Shown: piece after piece, positions 10,170 through 19,414 of the stretch
Layout: each line of letters begins with the position of its first letter
Position numbering within the stretch: position 1 is the first letter of the stretch
Assembly (NCBI RefSeq): GCF_011316935.1
Contig: NZ_WLYS01000001.1
Span: forward strand, 558,001 to 622,000
DNA from: Sphingobacterium chungjuense
GTDB lineage: Bacteria > Bacteroidota > Bacteroidia > Sphingobacteriales > Sphingobacteriaceae
Direction of reading: 5' to 3'
Length of the DNA stretch: 64,000 bases
Program-made: the position numbers and the translations under genes
Notes under the pieces: generated by a model
Database searches by the model: none
Seen by the model: only the letters and a program-made list of their open reading frames with translations
What the model was told of the DNA's origin: nothing

Positions 10170-10197
10170 AAAAAGTAAAAAGTAAGAAGTAAAAAAC
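10170..10197. repeat. Short A-rich 7-bp tandem repeat upstream of gmd
   Basis: Four 7-bp units follow one another: AAAAAGT at 10170 and 10177, AAGAAGT at 10184, and AAAAAAC at 10191. The array starts 4 bp before the gmd ATG, so on the coding strand it is a T-rich tract where a ribosome-binding region would be. Copy-number change would alter the leader, not the reading frame. It may simply be a low-complexity leader. Confidence 0.6.
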
Positions 10198-10208
10198 TAC
10201 TTTGTCTT

Positions 10209-11165
10209 TTATAGTTTGACTTGCTTGTAATCTTGCTGATTGGCTAAAAACCAATCGTATGTCTTTGCAATACCTTCGCTTAATGCTACGGTATGCTTCC
10301 AGCCGAGGTGATGCATTTTAGAGATATCCATGAGTTTGCGCGGTGTGCCATCAGGTTTACTGCTATCCCAGATGATCTCACCTTGATGACCAACAGCCTT
10401 TTGTATGGTCTCCGCCAGTTCTTTGATCGTCAAATCTTCGCCCGTCCCCACATTATATAGATATTCTGGTAATACATGCTCCAAAGCAAACAAAACAGAA
10501 TTAGCCAGATCATCTACAAATAGAAACTCTCGCATAGGCGTGCCCGAACCCCAGAGTGTAACGGGTACATTCCGATTTTCTTTGGCTTCATGAAACTTGC
10601 GAATCATAGCCGGTAACACGTGTGAGGTATTTAGATCAAAATTGTCATTCGTACCATAGAGATTAGTCGGCATCAGGCTCACAAAGTCCTTACCAAATTG
10701 CTTGCGAATGGCTTGACAGGCTTTTACACCCGTAATTTTGGCGATGGCATACCACTCATTGGTCGGTTCCAAAGAATCTGTCAATAAATATTCTTCTTTC
10801 AAGGGTTGTGGCGCCAATTTTGGATAGATACAAGATGACCCCAAGAAAACGAATTTCTTAACATCGTTTCGATGGGCAGCATCAATCAGATTATTCTGGA
10901 TTTGCATATTCTCCATCAAAAATTGGTAAGGGAAATCATTATTCGCTAAAATGCCACCTACACGAGCCGCCGCATCAATAACCACTTCTGGTTGCTCTCG
11001 CTCAAAAAAGTCCAGAACGGCCTGTTGGTTGCGCAGATCCAATTCGGATGAGGTTCGCACAATCAGGTTGGTATAACCATTACGTTCCAACATTCTAATG
11101 ACTGCTGAGCCCACCATGCCTCTGTGACCAGCTACGTATATTTTAGCCTGTTTTTCCATTTGCAT
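10209..11165 (-). CDS. fcl: GDP-L-fucose synthase (epimerase/reductase)
   Basis: This 318-aa protein performs the C3/C5 epimerisation and C4 reduction that turn GDP-4-keto-6-deoxymannose into GDP-L-fucose. Motifs: GHRGMVGSA (13-21) for NADP binding, GSSCIYPK (109-116) with the catalytic Ser/Cys region, and YAIAK (Y139, K143). Length matches Fcl/WcaG. Met3 is an alternative start. It lies 3 bp downstream of the wzc-like kinase gene and upstream of gmd, which puts fucose supply in the same transcript as the export machinery. Confidence 0.97.
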   Translation of the reverse strand: MQMEKQAKIYVAGHRGMVGSAVIRMLERNGYTNLIVRTSSELDLRNQQAVLDFFEREQPEVVIDAAARVGGILANNDFPYQFLMENMQIQNNLIDAAHRNDVKKFVFLGSSCIYPKLAPQPLKEEYLLTDSLEPTNEWYAIAKITGVKACQAIRKQFGKDFVSLMPTNLYGTNDNFDLNTSHVLPAMIRKFHEAKENRNVPVTLWGSGTPMREFLFVDDLANSVLFALEHVLPEYLYNVGTGEDLTIKELAETIQKAVGHQGEIIWDSSKPDGTPRKLMDISKMHHLGWKHTVALSEGIAKTYDWFLANQQDYKQVKL

Positions 11166-11168
11166 TTT

Positions 11169-13535
11169 TTATTTACGCTTGAATAGTTGTTGCCACCAAG
11201 TTTTGCTTTTCCCTTCTTGTCCGTACTCACCATAGCCGTATCCATATCCATAACCGTAATTACTATAATAGCTACCAGTAGCTTTTACATCATTCACCAC
11301 GAGTTGTATCGGTTTAATACGATCTTTGGCAACGAGGTCATTTGGAATACGCAATTGTTCTTTATAGGTATGTCCATGTCTTACCAAATAAAGACATAGA
11401 TCCGCATAACGATTTAACAATTGTGCATCGGTCACCATCCCCACTGGAGGCGCATCCATCAGCACATAATCGTATTGTTCCTTGACTTCGTTCATCAATT
11501 GCTCTGCCCTTGCACTCACTAAAAGTTCCGCAGGGTTAGGCGGAATCGCACCAGCCTGTATAAGGTCTACATTTTGATGCACCCCAGAGGACATGACCAC
11601 ATCTTGTAATCGCATTTCTGGTCTGACCGCATAATGTGAAAAACCTTTTCCAGTCGGAAGATTAAGCTTAGAAGTAATAGAAGGTTTTCTGAGATCCAGT
11701 TCCATAATCAGTACCTTATTCCCCAATAAGGCCAGCGAAACGGCTAGGTTCAACGCTACATAGGACTTTCCTTCACCCGACATGGAAGAAGTAAACAAAA
11801 TGGTCTTGTTTCCTTGTAGGGCAAACTCCAGATTGGTACGTATCGCTCGAAACTGCTCGGCAATGGGTGAGCGGGATGTTTTTGTAATAACAACCTGCTC
11901 ATACTCGTCCGAATGTGAGATCATACCCAGAATAGGTAGATTATTATTCCGTTCGATATCCTCCATACTCATTACTCGAACATTTAATAGATTTCTGATA
12001 TACAAAAACCCAAGTGGAATCAACAATCCCAAAATCAATCCCATAGCATAGACTGTCTTACCTTTGGGAGAGATGGGTTCTTCTCGAGACTTTGGTGTAT
12101 CAATCACCTTCGAATTGGACACATTGGCGGTACGACCAATAGCAGTTTCTTCCCATTTCTCCTGTAAGAAGATATACTGCGCTTGTTTAATCTGCTGCAA
12201 ACGAGCCAAATCAATGTAACCGCGCTCAATTGCTGGAACTCGTTGAATTTGCGAGGTTAATTGGTTGGACATCTGCGCTTGCTTTGACTGAGATAATTCC
12301 AAATTACGCTTTGTCGAAGCCAAACTGCTGATCATATCTTCCCGCACGCCGGCAATCTGCACCGTGATGTTCTTGACCAATGGATTATCTTCGGTATTGG
12401 CCAGTAATAGGCGTTCCCTTTGCAACACCAGCTCATTATACCGGTTGATTAAGCCATTAAATGCAACATCCTGCAAAACGATGGATGCAGGAACCACACG
12501 CGGGTTATTGGCATCTCGTAAATAGCTAGACATGGCATCCAAACTCGATAATTGCACATCAATCTCGGCCAAACTCTTCGTATACTCCGCAGAATTCTCT
12601 AATAAAATTCTACTCTGTTCCGTCATATCGGCTAATTGCGTGCTTTGTTTGTAACCAGATATGCGATCTTCTACCCCTGCCAACTCCTGTGTTATTGCTG
12701 TGAGCCGTGCATTAATAAAAGATAAGGTAGAATCTGCTACCACATTTTTATCATGGAGATTTCGCTCCATGTACTTCTTAATCAACTGTTGTAGTTGTTC
12801 CTCACCTCGCTTCGGCTGTGTACTGCTAAGCGTTAAATCTATGGTGGACACATTTTTATTGGTAACAGATACTTTCAACGAATTCATTAAACCGGCTACT
12901 ACTTTTCCAATTGGTCTTATTGTAAATCCATAATTATTAGCGTCACGAGATGCATGGTTAGGATTAAGTTGCACTAAGCCAATATTAGCAAGTAGAAAAG
13001 GTTTACCAAGCGCCGTTTGAATGGTAGTATCACTGCTAGTAAGAATAACCCCTTCTTCACCAGAATAATCAACTTTAAAGCTAAAAGATTCTCGAATAGA
13101 ATCGGGATCAGATAATACAGTTAGGCGGAAAGGCGCATGATAAACGGGTCTATTATGAAATGTTCCCTCTACAAAATAGCTCACATACGAACTATCTGCT
13201 AGTACGGTCTCTCGCATTAAGTCGTTGGTGGATAACACTTCTACTTCATTATCCACCGAACTTTTAGTACCCATTAATCCAGACAAATCAGCCATCGGAG
13301 AACCAGCAAGTGAATTTCCACCTTTTTTATCATCTGACACCAATAGTTTAGCATCAACTGTGTAAACAGGTAAGGTATACCTTAAGTATGTATATGAGGC
13401 TACAAGACCAAGTAGGCCACAAAGCACAAACCAATACCAATTGGAAACAATACGACCAAGCAATCTTATAAACTCTTTGTTATCTGAAGGCTGCTCATTA
13501 AACTCGAACTCTTCATTCCAGTCTTTTTTACTCAT
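11169..13535 (-). CDS. wzc: Wzc-like polysaccharide co-polymerase with tyrosine autokinase domain
   Basis: This 788-aa inner-membrane protein sets polymer length and couples polymerisation to export. It has an N-terminal Wzz domain with a membrane span near 35-55, a long coiled periplasmic region, a second span near 510-530, and a BY-kinase domain: Walker A SGEGKS (about 586-591), Walker A' MELDLRKPS (611-619), Walker B VLMDAPP (691-697). The tail (756-771) carries eight tyrosines in a YG repeat, the autophosphorylated cluster. Its counter-acting phosphatase is encoded two genes upstream (CpsB-like), with the Wza-like exporter between them. It is the kinase-bearing co-polymerase of system 1; system 2 has a Wzz without a kinase. 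Confidence 0.95.
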   Translation of the reverse strand: MSKKDWNEEFEFNEQPSDNKEFIRLLGRIVSNWYWFVLCGLLGLVASYTYLRYTLPVYTVDAKLLVSDDKKGGNSLAGSPMADLSGLMGTKSSVDNEVEVLSTNDLMRETVLADSSYVSYFVEGTFHNRPVYHAPFRLTVLSDPDSIRESFSFKVDYSGEEGVILTSSDTTIQTALGKPFLLANIGLVQLNPNHASRDANNYGFTIRPIGKVVAGLMNSLKVSVTNKNVSTIDLTLSSTQPKRGEEQLQQLIKKYMERNLHDKNVVADSTLSFINARLTAITQELAGVEDRISGYKQSTQLADMTEQSRILLENSAEYTKSLAEIDVQLSSLDAMSSYLRDANNPRVVPASIVLQDVAFNGLINRYNELVLQRERLLLANTEDNPLVKNITVQIAGVREDMISSLASTKRNLELSQSKQAQMSNQLTSQIQRVPAIERGYIDLARLQQIKQAQYIFLQEKWEETAIGRTANVSNSKVIDTPKSREEPISPKGKTVYAMGLILGLLIPLGFLYIRNLLNVRVMSMEDIERNNNLPILGMISHSDEYEQVVITKTSRSPIAEQFRAIRTNLEFALQGNKTILFTSSMSGEGKSYVALNLAVSLALLGNKVLIMELDLRKPSITSKLNLPTGKGFSHYAVRPEMRLQDVVMSSGVHQNVDLIQAGAIPPNPAELLVSARAEQLMNEVKEQYDYVLMDAPPVGMVTDAQLLNRYADLCLYLVRHGHTYKEQLRIPNDLVAKDRIKPIQLVVNDVKATGSYYSNYGYGYGYGYGEYGQEGKSKTWWQQLFKRK

Positions 13536-13591
13536 AAATCAAAATCTTGATGTAACGATACGTTAATGTAATTATCCGAATAGGATAGTTT

Positions 13592-14407
13592 TTACAATCT
13601 ACTTATTAGTACGATCAATAGTGATAGCACTGTACCTGCAATAGCATAAGTTTGCGTTCTAGCTGCATTATTTGCCGCTGCTTTTGCCTTACCAGGCTCT
13701 ACATAAATTACGTCGTTCTGCCGTAAATAATAATAGGGAGATTGAAAGATGTCGCTATCGGTTAAGTTGAGTCTTACCATAGCTTTCTGACCATTTTCTT
13801 CTCGTACAAGCAGCACATTTTCCCGCTTACCATAGATGGTTAAATCTCCTGCTAGACCTAAAGCATCCAATACCGTTACTTTTTCATTAGGCACGGTATA
13901 AGTTGCAGGGCGAGTTACTTCACCAAGTATAGTGATTTTGTAATTAGCAAAGCGCACCTGTACCGTTGGGTTACGATAGAACTCGGATGCTTTTTTGGTA
14001 ATTAGTTCTCTGGCCTGATAGGTAGTTAGCCCGAGCACTTTTACTTTCCCGAGTAAGGTCATATGCACATAACCATCTTTATCGACTAAAAAACCGGTGA
14101 TAAGCTGATTTCCTACGCTAGTAGCGCTACTTGCCCCCACAGCTTGCACGGCTTCGGCCTGATTCACCACGCTACTCGTAGTAGGATCCAAGGTTTGAAT
14201 AGTGATGCTTAGGATATCATCGCCTTGAATTACAGGTTCGGTAAAGTCAGCAGCGGCTTTCATGACTTTTAAGGAGTCTGCCGGCAGGTCACTGAAGTAG
14301 ACGATGTTTTTCACCGAGCAGCTTCCTAGCAAGGTCGCAAACAGCAGACCACTGATAAGATACCAAAGGGGTGTTCGCGGAAAAGATTTTTTGAAGTTGT
14401 TAGTCAT
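13592..14407 (-). CDS. wza: Wza-like polysaccharide export lipoprotein (OPX), system 1
   Basis: This 271-aa protein has a signal peptide ending in a lipobox (LLGSC, Cys30), a polysaccharide export domain (about 50-145) and one SLBB domain (about 150-235). The C-terminal hydrophobic helix (TYAIAGTVLSLLIVLIS) is common in Bacteroidota OPX proteins, which are shorter than E. coli Wza. It would form the periplasmic/outer-membrane export channel and dock on the Wzc-like protein encoded 56 bp downstream. The CpsB-like phosphatase gene is 32 bp upstream. This is the typical Bacteroidota phosphatase-OPX-kinase order. Confidence 0.93.
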   Translation of the reverse strand: MTNNFKKSFPRTPLWYLISGLLFATLLGSCSVKNIVYFSDLPADSLKVMKAAADFTEPVIQGDDILSITIQTLDPTTSSVVNQAEAVQAVGASSATSVGNQLITGFLVDKDGYVHMTLLGKVKVLGLTTYQARELITKKASEFYRNPTVQVRFANYKITILGEVTRPATYTVPNEKVTVLDALGLAGDLTIYGKRENVLLVREENGQKAMVRLNLTDSDIFQSPYYYLRQNDVIYVEPGKAKAAANNAARTQTYAIAGTVLSLLIVLISRL

Positions 14408-14439
14408 TGTGATTGTAGTTGTAGTTTTAATAAGTCTTG

Positions 14440-15183
14440 TTAGGCATGCGTGTGATCAAATAGTGCCTGATTTTGTAAATTGCATTTTTTGAAGGAAGGC
14501 CAAAGGTCTTCTTTCCCGATCCAGTGTTCGAGCGCTTTGATGTGCCGCATATGATGCGCATCACTACCTACCAAATCCACCAACCCTTTTTCACATAACT
14601 GCTTGGCGGCCTTTCTTTCGTTAGAACCATAATAGCCATAAAGTGATAGTAGATTAAGTTGTAGCAAACATCCTAATTCGCGTAAGCGCTTGACCGCCTG
14701 CACATTGCCGTGATAGAAAACATAACGCTCTGGATGAGCCAAAATCGGTTTTAAACCATTCATCTGTAAGTCGAAAATGACTTTTTCAATCAAAGCGCTT
14801 TCTTGAATGTATGACATCTCTATTAAGATATGGTTGTTGGGCAAAGTAGCTAAGGAATCGCCATGTTGGATCAGGCTGTCAAAAGACGTATCGACCATAT
14901 ATTCTGCTGCAAACCCTCCTGCCAGATCGGCATATTTGCTACTCAATATGCTTTCGTAAGACTCCGCAATACGCGCTGGCGTATTGGGATACATCCCTTG
15001 AAAAACATGCGGAGTAAAAAAGAACTTTTGGATTCCCAATCCAGATAGACGCTCTATCAATTGCAAGCCATCTTCCAGCGTCGCGGCACCATCGTCCAAG
15101 CCGGGTAAGATATGGGAGTGCATATCGATTTGCATCCAATCTAAATTCTGAAACTTTCTTTTTCCGCGGAAGATGTTGAGCAT
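14440..15183 (-). CDS. cpsB: CpsB/YwqE-type protein-tyrosine phosphatase (PHP fold)
   Basis: This 247-aa manganese-dependent PHP-family phosphatase should dephosphorylate the tyrosine tail of the Wzc-like kinase and so tune polymer length. The metal ligands are recognisable: MHSHILPGLDDGA (H22, H24), later LAHPERY and GSDAHHMRH near the C-terminus. The start ATG at 15183 follows a 186-bp gap that carries two strong hairpins and separates this gene from the secreted lipoprotein gene upstream. The gene opens the phosphatase-OPX-kinase-fucose block, so an internal promoter or a leader-type control point here would set export levels. Confidence 0.93.
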   Translation of the reverse strand: MLNIFRGKRKFQNLDWMQIDMHSHILPGLDDGAATLEDGLQLIERLSGLGIQKFFFTPHVFQGMYPNTPARIAESYESILSSKYADLAGGFAAEYMVDTSFDSLIQHGDSLATLPNNHILIEMSYIQESALIEKVIFDLQMNGLKPILAHPERYVFYHGNVQAVKRLRELGCLLQLNLLSLYGYYGSNERKAAKQLCEKGLVDLVGSDAHHMRHIKALEHWIGKEDLWPSFKKCNLQNQALFDHTHA

Positions 15184-15204
15184 ATATTGTTTTGCTAAGC
15201 GTCA

Positions 15205-15258
15205 TAATTGTAGAAATACCCGGCCGGAGCGACCGCCCGGGATATTCCCCTACAATTA
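15205..15258 (-). promoter_or_regulatory. Leader hairpin just upstream of cpsB
   Basis: A 9-bp perfect stem (TAATTGTAG at 15205-15213 with CTACAATTA at 15250-15258) encloses a GC-rich inner stem (CCCGG 15219-15223 with CCGGG 15237-15241). The structure ends 21 bp before the cpsB start. No T-run follows it on the minus strand, so it is not a classical terminator. It may be a leader structure or processing site. Confidence 0.55.
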
Positions 15259-15295
15259 CAAGCTAACACTTGTTTCTTTTGTAAACCATACCGTT

Positions 15296-15332
15296 TTTTG
15301 GCTACGAACGCGGTTCGTAGAATTGTCCAAAA
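15296..15332 (-). promoter_or_regulatory. Second hairpin in the cpsB leader
   Basis: CTACGAAC (15302-15309) and GTTCGTAG (15313-15320) form a perfect 8-bp stem with a 3-base GCG loop. An outer stem TTTTGG (15296-15301) pairs with CCAAAA (15327-15332). It lies 37 bp after the stop of the upstream lipoprotein gene. The minus strand shows no T-run after it. A 3' end-protecting structure or a pause site are both possible. Confidence 0.5.
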
Positions 15333-15369
15333 CCAGATGGAATACGATATTTTTCACGTTTAATGTATA

Positions 15370-16995
15370 TTATAATTTTCCACACTCTTCTGTCAAGATA
15401 GCCAAGTTGGTCGCACCCGCTTTTTCGCCGATGATATCTCCTGGCTGTATACCAACAGTAGCTGTGTTGTCTACGCTGATGGTTTTTCCACCAACTACTT
15501 TCACACGGTTATTCCAGATTGCTCTGAAATCGTATCGAGTACCATCCGTACGCAACAACGTCGTTCTCAAAAATCCATTAGTCACGGTTCCTAAGAATGC
15601 ATAAGCTTGCGTACCTGTTGGACGATAATACAACTGGAAGGTTGGCAACAAAGTAATAGGATCTACCTTATCTGGACAACGTACATACAATTGTAAAGTC
15701 GCAGTCGGATTGGCAGGATCTCCTGGATTAGGCAACGCAATTTGCGTAGTCTGCCCACAAGCACCTAGCAATGTTTCCGCCAAAACTGTTCCAGCGGAAT
15801 TTTTCACTACAATCGTAACTCCTGAAGCAGGTAAGTCTGCTACGGTGATATCTTTCATGCTACTAGAAATAGAATACTGTCCAGAAGCAATCACATTTCC
15901 TCCCCATCCCGCTTCTACGGTAACTGGGTAAGTAGAACCATTGGTCATCCAATCGCCTGTAAAACTGATGACAGGCTGAACACTACAAGCTGCACCAAAC
16001 TCTCCAGCTAAGAAGAAGGTTAAGTGAGTGATCGGGAAGGTTACTCGGTAACCTGCAGTAGCGTCGCCAGTAACAACCGTATTTTGTTCGAATCTCCAAA
16101 TTCTATCAGTGCTACTATTGGTGAACACTTGGAAGCTTTCTGCAGTACTGATCGCACGATTTGTTAGTGGACTAATGTAATCACTTGAGACTGGTAATCC
16201 AAGAGATAGTGGTTGGCTAAATTGTCTGACTGCAATGCCATTGATCACCATGTTGATTCTTGTAATAGCTCCTGGACTGAATGTACCCGCTGAACTAGCA
16301 CCACCTTCTAAAACAACATTGCTACTTCTAAGACTACCGCCCGGTAGAATAGATTGTGCATCGCGGTTACGTCCATCGATACTTCCAACAACCACTTCAA
16401 GGTTTGTACCTACGATCAGGTTACCATCTGCATCTCTAAATTGTGTTCCTGCTGGAATATCTAATGAAACTTGCCCACTACCATCTGCCGCAGGGAAAGA
16501 AATCGTGATGGGCTCTAACGTAGCGCCGTTAGCGCCTAATGTAATATTGCGACGAACCTCAGTCACGCCATCAGGAAGTTGTGATGGTCTTCTCAGGGTG
16601 ATCGTTTCGATACCAGCAGATGCATCCGTAATAGATACGGGAACAATTTGCGTGGTGTAACCACTAGCGCTAATTGTGACGCGAAAGCGCACTGGAGCGG
16701 ATGCCGATGCAGTTCTTTTTGGATCTAGTCCAAAGGTAACTAGGTTTTCCGTTGGCTTGAAGTCACGGAAACCATTCATATTGTAAATATCTTGGGTATC
16801 ACCAGATTCAAGTGTTACCGAAACTCCATTGATCGTACTTCCGTTTTCATCAACAATACGTAGAGTCGCAGATTGCTTGATCACCTCGGTACTAATCAGT
16901 AAATCAAAATCTTTTAATGGGTTCTCGCAAGAACCAGCAACACTTATCAAAATAAGTGCGCATATATATGTAGCTAATTTTTTCATTTTTGTCAT
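15370..16995 (-). CDS. Large secreted lipoprotein of unknown function
   Basis: I do not recognise a named family. The 541-aa product has a lipoprotein signal peptide (SVAGSC, Cys23; Met4 is an alternative start). The rest is rich in Thr, Ser, Gly and beta-prone segments. Residues 40-125 (LRIVDENGSTINGVSVTLES onwards) look like a carboxypeptidase-regulatory or Ig-like fold, and later parts (about 330-540) look like further beta-sandwich repeats. No catalytic motif is visible. It lies 21 bp downstream of an outer-membrane beta-barrel gene and within system 1, so a role at the cell surface in anchoring, secreting or organising polymer 1 is a reasonable inference. Confidence 0.7.
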   Translation of the reverse strand: MTKMKKLATYICALILISVAGSCENPLKDFDLLISTEVIKQSATLRIVDENGSTINGVSVTLESGDTQDIYNMNGFRDFKPTENLVTFGLDPKRTASASAPVRFRVTISASGYTTQIVPVSITDASAGIETITLRRPSQLPDGVTEVRRNITLGANGATLEPITISFPAADGSGQVSLDIPAGTQFRDADGNLIVGTNLEVVVGSIDGRNRDAQSILPGGSLRSSNVVLEGGASSAGTFSPGAITRINMVINGIAVRQFSQPLSLGLPVSSDYISPLTNRAISTAESFQVFTNSSTDRIWRFEQNTVVTGDATAGYRVTFPITHLTFFLAGEFGAACSVQPVISFTGDWMTNGSTYPVTVEAGWGGNVIASGQYSISSSMKDITVADLPASGVTIVVKNSAGTVLAETLLGACGQTTQIALPNPGDPANPTATLQLYVRCPDKVDPITLLPTFQLYYRPTGTQAYAFLGTVTNGFLRTTLLRTDGTRYDFRAIWNNRVKVVGGKTISVDNTATVGIQPGDIIGEKAGATNLAILTEECGKL

Positions 16996-17016
16996 GTGCT
17001 TATGGATGATACCCCC

Positions 17017-17757
17017 TTACCAAAAACGGTAACTAAATCCAATTTCTACACGTGGTAAATAGCGATAGTTGCGGATATTATTTTCGATCCGCGACGCATT
17101 AGCCACATTTTCTTCCAATAAACCGCTGGCTTCCATAAGAACTGACGGCTTTGATAAGTAATAAGCTCCTAGATCAATATTCATTGAGAATCTACTATCT
17201 ATCACAATATTACTCCAGCCTATACCTGCGTATGGATTGACAGTCTCTTTCCAATTCACGTGTGTGGTAATAGTACCGACGTACTCTGGATCGACTGCGA
17301 TCTCTCCGTATTGGTAAGGATCAGCTAAGCGTGTCTCCAATCGGCCATCTAATTTGAAGAAGTAAGCGCCTCCTAGTTGCACATTGAAAGAGCGGAAAAA
17401 ACCTGTTCTTGAGGCAAATGGTGTCCAGCCAAATAGTAAAGACACATTATGTGCTTTGGCAAACACGTTGGTTCTGGTATCGCGGCCGCTGTAGTTGCCC
17501 TGAATTCTCGTATTAAACGGCATAATACTACCAGCTATTCGCGCTCCAAAGTGCGTCCCAAGCGGTTGATAATAATGTAAGCCAACGCCGGTAGTCCCGA
17601 CATGCACACCTAATCCTACAGGATATGGGTAACCATACTCATAGGCCGATGTAGGGATACTGTCTCGATCGCTACCATTTGCAAGCACGCTTGTGCTCGC
17701 GAATAGGCTGCAGAGACCGAACAGCATCATCACGACAAATGTGAATTTAAATTTCAT
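17017..17757 (-). CDS. Outer-membrane beta-barrel protein of unknown function
   Basis: This 246-aa protein has a Sec signal peptide (cleavage near SVLANG, about residue 27), alternating polar and hydrophobic strands throughout, and a C-terminal aromatic end (SYRFW), as in small outer-membrane barrels of Bacteroidota. No enzyme motif is seen. It sits between the wcaJ-like gene (35 bp) and the secreted lipoprotein gene (21 bp). The constant neighbourhood with a surface lipoprotein suggests a two-component envelope module within the polysaccharide operon. Function remains unassigned. Confidence 0.7.
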   Translation of the reverse strand: MKFKFTFVVMMLFGLCSLFASTSVLANGSDRDSIPTSAYEYGYPYPVGLGVHVGTTGVGLHYYQPLGTHFGARIAGSIMPFNTRIQGNYSGRDTRTNVFAKAHNVSLLFGWTPFASRTGFFRSFNVQLGGAYFFKLDGRLETRLADPYQYGEIAVDPEYVGTITTHVNWKETVNPYAGIGWSNIVIDSRFSMNIDLGAYYLSKPSVLMEASGLLEENVANASRIENNIRNYRYLPRVEIGFSYRFW

Positions 17758-17792
17758 AAAGGTTGATTTGATATTAAAAAAAGATTTAGTTG

Positions 17793-19211
17793 TTAATAGG
17801 CATTTTCTTCTCCTTTGATCATATTGATTGCAGTCATACAGACAATCTTAAAATCAAGCATAGCTGACCAGTTTCTCAGGTATTCGATATCGTACTCTAC
17901 CCTTTTAGCCATCAGCGATGGATCTTTGGTTTCTCCCCGAAACCCATTTACCTGAGCCCAACCTGTAATTCCTGGTTTCACAAAGTGACGTACCATATAG
18001 TGCTGGATCAATTGACTATAATGTTCTGTATGTGACAACATGTGCGGACGAGGTCCAACCACACTCATCTGACCCAGAAACACGTTGATGAATTGTGGAA
18101 ACTCATCTAAATTGGTTTTTCGAAGAAATTGACCAATTGGGGTAATGCGTTTGTCACCTTTGCTTGCCTGTTGTGCATTGGATTGCTTGTTTACGACCAT
18201 ACTCCGAAACTTGTAACAACCGAAAGCACGGTTATTTCTGCCAGAACGAGGTTGCTTAAAGAAAATGGGACCCGGACTCTGGATTTTAATGATCAAACCA
18301 AAAAGAGGTATCATCCAGCTCAGAATAAAGATAATGACCATGCTGCTAATGAATAGATCAATCAAGCGCTTTTTGAATCTATTCTCCATCGTGGACATGG
18401 GCTCCTCGTGAGACTTAAGTACGGGTAGATCGAATTTAACTAGGGCATTTTCATTCCCATTATAAGTTATTCGCGCACTAATCGCCGGAACGAAATTTAG
18501 TTGTACACATTGAAAATCTGCCGCTACGATGAGATCTTCGCTATATGCACTCACTTCGGGTGTCGTCACCAGAAATACATCGTGGATACCATCTTTTGAG
18601 ACCGTCTCGAAATATTCTTTGAATCGCTGAAGTGTTTTTTCCTTATTATGCAAAGCATCCTGATCTTTATAGCCGATAGTATTGATGCTGTAGAAATCGC
18701 CTTGTTTCTCGAAATACTCGGCAACTGGCGCCAGATGATCTCCGTGACCAATAATAGCAACTCGCTTAGACCAATTGAATCGCTTAGCAAACGCAGGGTA
18801 GATATAAGTCATGAAAAAACGAGACACAATAAAGTAAGTTGCTAGCACCACCGAAAGGATGACAACAAATGGCCATGCATGCGCTAGTTGGAAACCTGAC
18901 ATGACACAAACACCAAAGGAGATGATCAAACCTGTACCTCCACGTAATGTAGCTCGAAACATATTTTCAAGACGTTCCATAGAGACATCCCGATATAGAT
19001 GTGATAGCAAAGCTGCTAAGATAGCTAGCAAATTATACATCATCCATAGGGATTGGAAAGCCGAAGACGACTTGTCGATGTATTTGATCAGATTAAGCTC
19101 TAATGCTAAATCAAAAGCAAGCAAGAAAGCCAAATTCACACAAAAAAAATCTGTAACAACCCAAAAAGCCCTTAAATAGACCAATACTCGATTTTGCACG
19201 TACCTAAACAT
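17793..19211 (-). CDS. wcaJ: WcaJ-like undecaprenyl-phosphate glucose phosphotransferase (initiating enzyme, system 1)
   Basis: This 472-aa polyisoprenyl-phosphate hexose-1-phosphate transferase starts repeat-unit assembly by loading a hexose-1-phosphate, usually glucose, onto undecaprenyl phosphate. Four N-terminal membrane spans (about 10-125) precede a Rossmann-like CoA-binding-type domain (RVAIIGHGDHLAPV, about 170-183) and the catalytic domain with its membrane helix (KRLIDLFISS onwards), FKQPRSGRNNRAF, YKFRSM, DEFPQFINVFLGQMSVVGPRP and KPGITGWAQVNGFRG. It is the first gene of the system 1 transcript; a 438-bp upstream gap holds its predicted promoter and operator boxes. Confidence 0.95.
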   Translation of the reverse strand: MFRYVQNRVLVYLRAFWVVTDFFCVNLAFLLAFDLALELNLIKYIDKSSSAFQSLWMMYNLLAILAALLSHLYRDVSMERLENMFRATLRGGTGLIISFGVCVMSGFQLAHAWPFVVILSVVLATYFIVSRFFMTYIYPAFAKRFNWSKRVAIIGHGDHLAPVAEYFEKQGDFYSINTIGYKDQDALHNKEKTLQRFKEYFETVSKDGIHDVFLVTTPEVSAYSEDLIVAADFQCVQLNFVPAISARITYNGNENALVKFDLPVLKSHEEPMSTMENRFKKRLIDLFISSMVIIFILSWMIPLFGLIIKIQSPGPIFFKQPRSGRNNRAFGCYKFRSMVVNKQSNAQQASKGDKRITPIGQFLRKTNLDEFPQFINVFLGQMSVVGPRPHMLSHTEHYSQLIQHYMVRHFVKPGITGWAQVNGFRGETKDPSLMAKRVEYDIEYLRNWSAMLDFKIVCMTAINMIKGEENAY

Positions 19212-19414
19212 AGTTTTTCATGAGTTAGTGGACAATTCTATAATAACTCCATATTTTTTTGCCTTTCATTTTTCACAAATCACATTTTGGAAAAGGATTA
19301 TGAAAAAAAATAATACAATCTGGTTCATCGTGCACTTAGTTTTTAACTTCAACCCAAATAATGATTGATAAAACCTTTAGAAAACACATTCAAACCTAAT
19401 TTTTGACTACTTGC

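Noticed and set aside
14939..15205. 88-codon frame overlapping cpsB on the same strand
   Set aside because: It lies in another frame of a clear PHP phosphatase gene, begins inside a hairpin and has no protein-like features.
16235..16660. 141-codon plus-strand frame inside the secreted lipoprotein gene
   Set aside because: The minus-strand gene has a signal peptide, lipobox and full-length frame; the antisense frame is Pro/Ser-rich without features.
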